A stretch of DNA of 64,000 bases, taken from assembly GCF_019097855.1 (NCBI RefSeq), contig NZ_JAHRGL010000015.1, positions 39,157-103,156 on the forward strand. The letters run 5' to 3'. The DNA comes from Geopseudomonas aromaticivorans. GTDB lineage: Bacteria > Pseudomonadota > Gammaproteobacteria > Pseudomonadales > Pseudomonadaceae. The position numbers were made by a program, and so were the translations under genes. Under the pieces are notes generated by a model. The model ran no database searches. It saw only the letters and a program-made list of their open reading frames with translations, and had not been told where the DNA came from. Positions 57,564 to 64,000 of this stretch are shown in pieces; the stretch's first letter is position 1; every line of letters begins with the position of its first letter.

Positions 57564-57751
57564 GGCTAGCTCCCGTCCACCGGGGCTCGGCCGCTGCCCA
57601 TCAGGTGCTCGGCGCGCTGCCCACCGGCGCTGCTGCTCCTGCTCGAGCGCTGAGCCTGGCGCCAGCGCATGAATGGCTGCCAGCCTCTGTTCGCCCTGGC
57701 CGGTTATTTTGGCGAATGAATTCGCCCCTACGGACGGGAGGTGGCTGCGCC

Positions 57752-57967
57752 TCAACTGCCGACGATGCGGAAGCCGATCTTCACCGTCACCTGCCAGTGA
57801 GCGACCTTGCCGTTGGCGATGTGGCCGCGGGTTTCCACCACCTCGAACCAGTCCATGTTGTGCACGGTCTTCGCCGCTTCGGCCAGGGCGTTGTTGATCG
57901 CGTCCTCGATGCTGGTGCGCGAGGAGCCGACCAGCTCGATCTTCTTGTAGACGTGGTTATCCGACAT
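57752..57967 (-). CDS. Dodecin family flavin-binding protein
   Basis: 71 aa from ATG 57967 after AGGAGCG. Starts [19 protein letters not shown], then [25 protein letters not shown] and [12 protein letters not shown], the full dodecin pattern with the flavin-stacking Trp. Dodecins form hollow dodecamers storing riboflavin, FMN or CoA. Confidence 0.95.
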   Translation of the reverse strand: MSDNHVYKKIELVGSSRTSIEDAINNALAEAAKTVHNMDWFEVVETRGHIANGKVAHWQVTVKIGFRIVGS

Positions 57968-58031
57968 GACGGCGCTCCTTGGTGCGCAGGGGGTCTCCTG
58001 AACGCTAGTCAAGGTGCGCCCAGCCGGCAAA

Positions 58032-59069
58032 TCAGTCGCGCGGCTGCAGCGCGGCCAGCGCCTGACGGCGCTCCTCCTCCGCCACGCGGGCCAGCTCGCC
58101 GACCCGCGCGTAGAAGCGTGGCCAGTCGCCGCCGGCCTCGGCGAACAGCGCGGCGAAGGCCGGCACCCATTGCTCGTAGAGGCCGAACGGCAGCAGGCGG
58201 GCGTTGTTCAGCGGCCGGGCGAACCAGCCGTCGAAGCGCCCGTCGCCGTGCCAAGGACCATCGCGCAGGGCCTGGTAGTCGCCACGCAGGCGCTGGAACT
58301 CGGCCTGCTTGGCGGCGCGCATCGCGTCCGCTGCCAGCGGCTGGGCGTAGAGTTGCTCCAGCCGTCCGCGGCTGGCCAGCACCAGCTCGACGAACTACTC
58401 GCGCTGACGCTGCAGGTGCGCCGGCGGTGGTGGCAGATGGCGCGCCTGGCGCCACTGGCGCAGGCCTTCTTCCTCGACGAAGCGGGCGAAGGATTCGTTG
58501 AAGGCGGTGTCGCCGGGCAGGTACAGGCGCTGGTGGGCCAGCTCGTGGAAGATCAGCGCCGCCACCCGCGCATCGCTCCAGGCCAGCATGCTGTTGAGCA
58601 GCGGGTCGTCGAACCAGCCGAGGGTGGAATAGGCCTCGACCCCGGCCACCTCGGTGTCCAGGCCCTGCACACGCAGCAGCGCGGCGGCGCCGCGGGCGCG
58701 CTGCTCGTCGAAATAGCCGCGGTAGGCCACGCAGCCGGCGATGGGGAAGCAGTGGGTCAGCGGCTGTAGCGAGAACTCGGCGGTGGCGAACAGGTTCCAC
58801 ACCACGTAGGGCCGCTTGAGGTTGGCGTACAGGCGGTAGCTGCGATTGTCCGGCAGGCCCAGCCGGGCGCTGGCAAAGGCGCGCGCCTCCTGGGCCAGCT
58901 GCAGGCGCTGGCGCAGCGCTGCCGGCTGCTGCGGATCGGCGAGCAGCTCGGCTACCGGCTGACGTGCCTGCAGCAGCTGCCACTGGCCCTCGCCCAGCTG
59001 GGCGTAGTAGCCGAGGCTGGAACAGCCGGTGAGCACGATGAGGAGCGGAAGCAGGCGCAGGATCGACAT
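58032..59069 (-). pseudogene. Lipoprotein aminopeptidase broken by an in-frame amber codon
   Basis: 346 codons with one internal stop. Residues 1-16 form a lipoprotein signal (lipobox LTGC, Cys16). FHELAHQ at 174-180 is a zinc-peptidase HEXXH motif, with NESFARFVEEEG after it. Codon 225 is TAG (58395-58397), in a spot reading QRQRE-stop-FVELVLASRGRL; the same frame continues for 120 codons to the natural stop. A single C-to-T change of a CAG codon would explain it. The N-terminal half keeps the catalytic motif, so a truncated protein may be made. It belongs to a COG4324-like group by recall. Confidence 0.8.
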
Positions 59070-59155
59070 GCCGGCCACGCTAGCCGATCGCCACGCCTGC
59101 CGCCAGCCACCCGGCGACGCTATGCTGAACATTCAGTCCCCACCGTGGAGCCGTC

Positions 59156-59569
59156 ATGCGCGCTGTCCCCCTGCTGGCCGTACTGGCGTTGCTCGGTGCC
59201 TGCGCCGGCCCACTGCCGCAACCCGATCCGCAGCAGGCGTGGATCGAGTTTCGCACCGAGCCCGGCGAGCTGCTGATGGCCGAGAAGCTCGACGGCAAGC
59301 GCCTCGACGACGGTCGCTACTTCCAGGTCAGCCCCGGCGCCCATCGCCTGCTGGCGACCTATCGCTTCGAGGTGCAGGTCGGTCCGATCATGACCCTCGA
59401 TCCGGTGCAGATGCTCTGCTACCTGCGCCTGGACTACGCCGGCTTCGTCGCCGGCCAGCGCTACCGCCTCGAAGCGCATCACTGGCTGTTCCAGACCGAA
59501 TCCTGGCTCAGCGACGCTACCGGCAAGCGCATGGCCGACGGCCAGGAGTGGCACTGCATCACCCAGTAA
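59156..59569 (+). CDS. Small hypothetical lipoprotein
   Basis: 137 aa. Signal MRAVPLLAVLALLGAC with lipobox LGAC, Cys16. The mature part is beta-rich: WIEFRTEPGELLMAEKLDGKRL, GAHRLLATYRFEVQ, YRLEAHHWLFQTE. No known domain is evident. It is divergent from the broken aminopeptidase (86-bp gap). Confidence 0.78.
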   Translation: MRAVPLLAVLALLGACAGPLPQPDPQQAWIEFRTEPGELLMAEKLDGKRLDDGRYFQVSPGAHRLLATYRFEVQVGPIMTLDPVQMLCYLRLDYAGFVAGQRYRLEAHHWLFQTESWLSDATGKRMADGQEWHCITQ

Positions 59570-59629
59570 GCGACTGCCGCCGTTGGATGCGCCATGTACA
59601 CCGCGCATAACGCCCCGCCGCCGCCAGTC

Positions 59630-59693
59630 CGTAGGGTGCGCCATGCGCACCACGAATACCGGTATGCCGATGGTGCGCGCGGCGCACCCTACG
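59630..59693. repeat. Palindromic intergenic repeat, copy 5, overlapping trpI
   Basis: Begins CGTAGGGTGCGCCATGCGCACC and ends GGCGCACCCTACG. The right arm supplies the trpI stop codon (TAG on the minus strand, 59689-59691). Confidence 0.85.
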
Positions 59694-60579
59694 CCAGCTC
59701 GTTGCGAAGCCACTCGGCCAGCTCGACCGCCCGCGGGTCGGCGCCGCGCGCCGGCACCCACAGCGCCAGACGCGCCGGGGTTTCGACGAAGCCCCAGGGC
59801 GCCGCCAGCCGGCCGGCGGCCAGATCGTCGGCGACCAGCAGTTGCGGGGCGATGGCCACGCCGAGGCCGGCCACCGCCGCCTCCAGCAGGTAGTAGAGAT
59901 GCTCGAAGCCCTGGCCGAGCACCAGCCCGGCCGGGTCGAGCTGCTGCCCCCGTGCCCACTGCGGCCAGGCCTGCGGCCGCGACACCGTGTGCAGCAGCGG
60001 CTCGCCGAGCAGCGCGCCCGCCGGCGCCTCGCGCAGCGCGGCGTAGCGTGCGTGCCGTGACGACAGTACCGGGCCGATGCGCTCCACGGCCAGTTCGAAC
60101 ACCTGCATGTCCGCCGGCCACGGCGGCGCAGCGAACCACAGGGTGGCGTCCAGCCCGGCGCGGCGCGGGTCCAGCTCGCCCTCGCTGGCCGAGAGCTGCA
60201 GGCGCAGCTGCGGCAGGTCGCGCTGCAGGCGGTCGAGACGCGGGATGAACCAGCGCGCCAGCAGGCTGCCCGGACAGCCGAGGACGAACGGCGCCTGCTC
60301 GCGGCCCTCGCGCAGCTCGGCGCACACGCCGCGCAGGTCGTCGAAAACCGTGGCGGCCACGGCGCTCAGGCGCTGACCGGCATCGGTGAGTTTCAGGCCG
60401 CGTCCGTCCTTGCGCAGCAGGACCACGCCGAGGCTTTCCTCCAGCGCGCGCAGCTGGCGGCTCACCGCCCCGTGGGTGACGTGCAGCTCAGCGGCGGCGC
60501 GGCTGACGCTACCCAGGCGCGCGGTGGCCTCGAAGGCGCGCAGGGCATTCAGCGGAGGGAGGTCGCGGGGCTGGCTCAT
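59689..60579 (-). CDS. trpI: LysR-type activator of trpBA
   Basis: 296 aa from ATG 60579. Aligns by eye with TrpI of Pseudomonas over its length: [84 protein letters not shown]. It activates trpBA with indoleglycerol phosphate as effector. Divergent from trpB with 135 bp between. Its last codon lies inside a repeat. Confidence 0.95.
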   Translation of the reverse strand: MSQPRDLPPLNALRAFEATARLGSVSRAAAELHVTHGAVSRQLRALEESLGVVLLRKDGRGLKLTDAGQRLSAVAATVFDDLRGVCAELREGREQAPFVLGCPGSLLARWFIPRLDRLQRDLPQLRLQLSASEGELDPRRAGLDATLWFAAPPWPADMQVFELAVERIGPVLSSRHARYAALREAPAGALLGEPLLHTVSRPQAWPQWARGQQLDPAGLVLGQGFEHLYYLLEAAVAGLGVAIAPQLLVADDLAAGRLAAPWGFVETPARLALWVPARGADPRAVELAEWLRNELA

Positions 60580-60604
60580 CGGTGAGTTTTCCTGACAGGT
60601 CATG

Positions 60605-60617
60605 GCGATCTTATCGC
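60605..60617. promoter_or_regulatory. Candidate TrpI operator core
   Basis: GCGAT-CTT-ATCGC palindrome, 25 bp before the trpI start and about 100 bp before trpB, in the region where TrpI binds in other pseudomonads. Confidence 0.4.
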
Positions 60618-60714
60618 TTTTCCCCGGCAGCGGGATTGGCTAATTTGTCGCCATCGGCAAAGCTTGCCCGCAGCCGCTTCCAGCGCCTGCCCTCGCCCCC
60701 TACTGGAGCACCGC

Positions 60715-61944
60715 ATGACCCAGACCTATTCCCACGGCCCCGACCCGCGCGGCCTGTTCGGCCCCTTCGGCGGCCAGTTCGTCGCCGAAACCCTGATGCC
60801 GCTGATCAACGATCTGGCCGCCGAGTACGAGAAGGCCAAGAAGGACCCGGCCTTCCTCGAAGAACTGGCCTACTTCCAGCGCGACTACATCGGCCGCCCG
60901 AGCCCGCTGTACTACGCCGAGCGCCTGACCGAGCACTGCGGCGGCGCGAAGATCTACCTCAAGCGCGAGGAGCTGAACCACACCGGCGCGCACAAGATCA
61001 ACAACTGCATCGGCCAGATCCTGCTGGCCCGGCGCATGGGCAAGAAGCGCATCATCGCCGAGACCGGCGCCGGCATGCACGGCGTGGCCAGCGCCACCGT
61101 CGCCGCGCGCTTCGGCCTCGAGTGCGTGGTGTACATGGGCACCACCGACATCGACCGCCAGCAGGCCAACGTCTTCCGCATGAAGCTGCTCGGCGCCAAG
61201 GTCATCCCGGTCACCGCCGGCACCGGCACCCTCAAGGACGCCATGAACGAGGCGCTGCGCGACTGGGTGACCAACGTCGACAACACCTTCTACCTGATCG
61301 GCACCGCCGCCGGCCCGCACCCCTACCCGGCCATGGTCCGCGACTTCCAGGCGGTGATCGGCCGCGAAACCCGCGCGCAGATGCAGGAACACGAAGGACG
61401 CCTGCCCGACTCGCTGGTCGCCTGCATCGGCGGCGGCTCCAACGCCATCGGCCTGTTCCATGAGTTCCTCGACGAGCCGAGCGTGAAGATCGTCGGCGTC
61501 GAAGCCGCCGGTCATGGCGTCGACACCGGCAAGCACGCCGCCAGCATGGCCGGCGGCGCCCCCGGCGTGCTGCACGGCAACCGCACCTACCTGCTGCAGG
61601 ACGCCGACGGCCAGATCACCGACGCCCACTCGATCTCCGCCGGCCTCGACTACCCCGGCGTCGGTCCCGAGCACGCCTGGTTGCACCAGGTCGGCCGTGT
61701 CGAATACGTACCGATCACCGACGACGAAGCCATGCAGGCCTTCCAGAAGTGCTGCCGCCTGGAGGGCATCATCCCCGCCCTGGAGTCGTCCCACGCGCTG
61801 GCCGAAGCCTTCAAGCGTGCGCCGAGCCTGCCCAAGGACCACCTGATGGTGGTCAACCTGTCCGGCCGCGGCGACAAGGACATGCAGACCGTAATGCACT
61901 ACCTGAACCTGGATGAACAAGCCGCCGAGGAGACCCGCGCATGA
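60715..61944 (+). CDS. trpB: Tryptophan synthase beta chain
   Basis: 409 aa from ATG 60715 after TGGAGCA. Condenses indole and serine. PLP lysine K94 in [10 protein letters not shown], the phosphate loop IGGGSNAIG, and [23 protein letters not shown] and [10 protein letters not shown]. Forms the alpha2beta2 complex with TrpA. Overlaps trpA by ATGA. Confidence 0.98.
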   Translation: MTQTYSHGPDPRGLFGPFGGQFVAETLMPLINDLAAEYEKAKKDPAFLEELAYFQRDYIGRPSPLYYAERLTEHCGGAKIYLKREELNHTGAHKINNCIGQILLARRMGKKRIIAETGAGMHGVASATVAARFGLECVVYMGTTDIDRQQANVFRMKLLGAKVIPVTAGTGTLKDAMNEALRDWVTNVDNTFYLIGTAAGPHPYPAMVRDFQAVIGRETRAQMQEHEGRLPDSLVACIGGGSNAIGLFHEFLDEPSVKIVGVEAAGHGVDTGKHAASMAGGAPGVLHGNRTYLLQDADGQITDAHSISAGLDYPGVGPEHAWLHQVGRVEYVPITDDEAMQAFQKCCRLEGIIPALESSHALAEAFKRAPSLPKDHLMVVNLSGRGDKDMQTVMHYLNLDEQAAEETRA

Positions 61945-62750
61945 GCCGCCTGCAGAGCCGCTTCGCCGCACTGAAGCAAGAGAACCGCGCCGCCCTGGTC
62001 ACCTTCGTCACCGCCGGCGACCCGGACTACGCCACCTCGCTGGAAATCCTCAAGGGCCTGCCGGAAGCCGGCGCCGACGTGATCGAGCTGGGCATGCCGT
62101 TCACCGACCCGATGGCCGACGGCCCGGCGATCCAGCTGGCCAACATCCGCGCCCTCGGCAACGGCCAGAACATGCAGAAAACCCTGCAGATGGTCCGCGA
62201 GTTCCGCGCCGGCAACCAGGACACCCCGCTGGTGCTGATGGGCTACTACAACCCGATTTTCTGCTACGGCGTGGCGCGCTTCGTCGCCGACGCCAAGGAG
62301 GCCGGCGTCGACGGCCTGATCGTGGTCGACCTGCCGCCGGAGCACAACGACGAACTGTGCGACCCGGCCCAGGCCGCCGGCATCGACTTCATCCGCCTGA
62401 CCACCCCGACCACCGACGACGCCCGCCTGCCGACCGTGCTCAACGGCAGCTCCGGCTTCGTCTACTACGTCTCGGTGGCCGGCGTCACCGGCGCCGGCGC
62501 GGCGAGCATGGACCAGGTGGAAGCAGCGGTAGCCCGCCTGCGCCGCCACACCGACCTGCCGCTGTGCATCGGCTTCGGCATCCGCACCCCCGAACACGCC
62601 GCCGAAGTGGCCAAGCGCGCCGATGGTGCGGTGGTGGGGTCGGCGTTGATCGACAAGATCGCCAAGGCGGCTTCGCCGGCCGAGGCGGTGAGTGGGGTGC
62701 TGGGGTTGTGTCGGGAGTTGGCGGAGGGGGTACGGGGGGCGCGGAAGTAA
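61941..62750 (+). CDS. trpA: Tryptophan synthase alpha chain
   Basis: 269 aa. Cleaves indole-3-glycerol phosphate to indole and glyceraldehyde-3-phosphate. Catalytic E49 and D60 in [15 protein letters not shown]; also [21 protein letters not shown] and [24 protein letters not shown]. Last 60 bp show less codon bias (repeated GGGG). A terminator follows. Confidence 0.98.
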   Translation: MSRLQSRFAALKQENRAALVTFVTAGDPDYATSLEILKGLPEAGADVIELGMPFTDPMADGPAIQLANIRALGNGQNMQKTLQMVREFRAGNQDTPLVLMGYYNPIFCYGVARFVADAKEAGVDGLIVVDLPPEHNDELCDPAQAAGIDFIRLTTPTTDDARLPTVLNGSSGFVYYVSVAGVTGAGAASMDQVEAAVARLRRHTDLPLCIGFGIRTPEHAAEVAKRADGAVVGSALIDKIAKAASPAEAVSGVLGLCRELAEGVRGARK

Positions 62751-62782
62751 GCGCTTACGCCGCTGACCTTTGAGGTGAGAGA

Positions 62783-62818
62783 AAGCCGCTGCTTCCGGGA
62801 GGAGACAGCGGCTTTTTT
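62783..62818 (+). terminator. Intrinsic terminator of trpBA
   Basis: AAGCCGCTG-N14-CAGCGGCTT followed by a six-T run, 33 bp after the trpA stop. Confidence 0.88.
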
Positions 62819-62848
62819 ATGGGTGATTCCCAAGATACGTATGGGATG

Positions 62849-63490
62849 TCAACTCTCGAAAAATCCTGTCTTGTAGTACAAGTAAAGCCACTCCGATGAG
62901 TATTTTCCTTGCGCAATACCCAGCAAGATTGACAAGTGGTACATGTATGCACGAGCAAGATACGGTCTTTCTGAAAAATAGATCCCGCACAAATAATTAT
63001 TGATGGAAAAATCAAGCCCTCCATTTGCTTTGATTTTATCAATCAGCTGGGCGGCCTTTTCCTTGTTGCCTTCCCGCGCAAGCAGGTATGAGGTTTCAGT
63101 GATAACTCTAGATATCTCGTGCTTTGCGTGGCAGCCAAGGTCAGCATAACCAGCTTCCTTGAGATATGCGTTAAGTAGATCAGCCGACGGCTTTCCGTTT
63201 CCGGTAAATATAGTAATGAAATTCGTCTTGGACATCGCCTTGTCTGCGCAGTCCATCGATATGTCGGTGCACAGGGGCGTTTTTTCTATGGCGTGAAAGT
63301 CAGCTTTTGACGGATTTATCTTTATTGCACGCATGAAGTTTTCGTCGTCTCGCAGGATGTCTTTTTGCGATTCAACAACGGATTCCCCGCCAACCAGATC
63401 AAGGGCCCAGCGAGCGTCCGAGGCACCTTTGTAAAGGTATGCAATACAAGAGGAAATCAAAAAACAAAAAATTAAGGCTAATCTTGGCAT
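62849..63490 (-). CDS. AT-rich hypothetical lipoprotein
   Basis: 213 aa. The N-terminus MPRLALIFCFLISSC has a possible lipobox (ISSC, Cys15) or a membrane anchor. The mature part is helical and has scattered cysteines (CTDISMDC, LGCHAKH, YLCG); its helical pattern near 130-200 could be TPR/Sel1-like, but no repeat is clear. Base composition is much more AT-rich than trpBA, so it is likely acquired. No partner gene is near. It is convergent with trpA. Confidence 0.6.
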   Translation of the reverse strand: MPRLALIFCFLISSCIAYLYKGASDARWALDLVGGESVVESQKDILRDDENFMRAIKINPSKADFHAIEKTPLCTDISMDCADKAMSKTNFITIFTGNGKPSADLLNAYLKEAGYADLGCHAKHEISRVITETSYLLAREGNKEKAAQLIDKIKANGGLDFSINNYLCGIYFSERPYLARAYMYHLSILLGIAQGKYSSEWLYLYYKTGFFES

Positions 63491-63589
63491 CCGTGCTTCT
63501 CCAGCTGGTCCTTGTCAATATTTCCATGTCAGCGGAGGAAGGTATCACCAGCAAATAACGTGGGCAACGGCGCAGCCTTGTCGACCAAT

Positions 63590-63629
63590 CCGCCTCGGCA
63601 GAGGCGGACAATCGCTGCGCGAGTTGTCC
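63590..63629. repeat. Hairpin repeat related to copy 1
   Basis: Two adjacent stems: CCGCCTC-GGCA-GAGGCGG and then GGACAA / TTGTCC around TCGCTGCGCGAG (63606-63629). The second keeps the loop of 23248-23271 but swaps its stem pairs. Confidence 0.7.
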
Positions 63630-64000
63630 TATAATGGACTCCCCCCGGTTTGCCAGCGAAATGCTGTTTCGACAAGCGTGGTACGACTGCTCCCGTATAT
63701 CCGGCTTCTGATGGGGCCATCGGATGTCCCGAGCCATGATGAAGATCCGCTCATGTGCGCCTGACCGCCCTATCGGCCTTGCAGTGCAGAGGGCCCGAGG
63801 CAACTGCAGGCTTCACACATGCCGGCTCGACCGGCTTGTCATCACTGCATGTCACTGTGCAATCGTGGTGGAGCTAAGGAAGGTCTGAAATAGCCCTCCC
63901 CATTCGCGACAGACCTGCTCGGCAGGCCAAAATCGGGCTACTTCATCCCCCTGGACTCAGTTTCCTGCCCCCGAAGAGCATTTGCCGGGGGCTTCCCCTG
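63630..64000. other. Non-coding end of window, no gene seen
   Basis: No ORF here looks real. Short inverted pieces (GCCCTCCCC..., GCCGGGGGC) and a mixed composition suggest old mobile-element or repeat debris, but I cannot name an element or find terminal repeats. Confidence 0.35.

Noticed and set aside
57564-57755. Extension of the solute-binding fragment to a 113-aa gene
   Set aside because: Upstream residues do not resemble the family or any signal peptide; only the last 49 codons do.
63800-64000. Insertion sequence end
   Set aside because: Short purine-rich strings look like transposon ends, but no paired inverted repeat or transposase frame is visible.

Overview
The window is a piece of a high-GC Pseudomonas chromosome. 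The gene runs glyS-glyQ, def-fmt-rsmB-trkA, dprA-tsaC-qor-hemF-aroE and trpI/trpBA are the ones I know from the origin-proximal part of Pseudomonas chromosomes. A perfect 16-bp parS palindrome (TGTTCCACGTGGAACA, 2091-2106) supports an origin-near position. No rRNA, tRNA, CRISPR array or intact insertion sequence was seen. Family and synteny statements come from recall, not from a database search.

Layout. (1) 1-1920: glyS (cut by the window edge) and glyQ. (2) 2264-9290: an orphan type VI secretion cargo operon on the minus strand, hcp-vgrG-DUF4123 adaptor-VasX/BTH_I2691-like effector-membrane immunity candidate, behind a near-consensus sigma-54 promoter. (3) 9602-15239: lipid A-type acyltransferase, a lipoprotein, a TPR protein, and TrkH/TrkA potassium uptake. 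(4) 15236-24129: rsmB, fmt, def, a LysM protein, dprA, tsaC, qor, hemF, aroE. (5) 24199-27799: glutarate/glutaryl-CoA catabolism (gcdG, gcdH) with a divergent LysR regulator. (6) 28417-34038: a COG0523 metallochaperone GTPase, then a KgtP-like 2-oxoglutarate permease behind a sigma-54 promoter and its likely MifR/MifS two-component regulators. (7) 34109-44840: hydrolase, thioesterase, a glutamine-synthetase-like/aminotransferase pair, PBP7, small envelope proteins, purE-purK and a Kef-type antiporter. (8) 44955-50344: hutIGUH histidine degradation, with an arginase-type HutG and a HutH carrying Cys where the MIO-forming Ser is expected. (9) 50548-51573: one strongly AT-rich gene for a phospholipase D-like protein, clearly foreign. 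(10) 51747-57400: LysR, aspA, MocR-type regulator, a PaiB remnant, two GNAT acetyltransferases. (11) 57414-59569: a transporter-protein remnant, dodecin, an aminopeptidase broken by an amber codon, a lipoprotein. (12) 59689-62750: trpI and trpBA. (13) 62849-64000: an AT-rich lipoprotein gene and repeat debris.

Themes. Two sigma-54 promoters, each with an upstream dyad, link the T6SS cargo and the 2-oxoglutarate permease to enhancer-dependent transcription. The catabolic genes converge on glutamate, 2-oxoglutarate and fumarate: Hut, AspA, Gcd, the GS-like/aminotransferase pair and KgtP. A palindromic repeat family beginning CGTAGGGTG lies in at least five intergenic spaces, and two related hairpins show compensatory base changes. 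Gene decay clusters around 56.0-59.1 kb. The best candidates for new biology are the T6SS effector/immunity pair, the isolated PLD gene and the natural Cys-type HutH.
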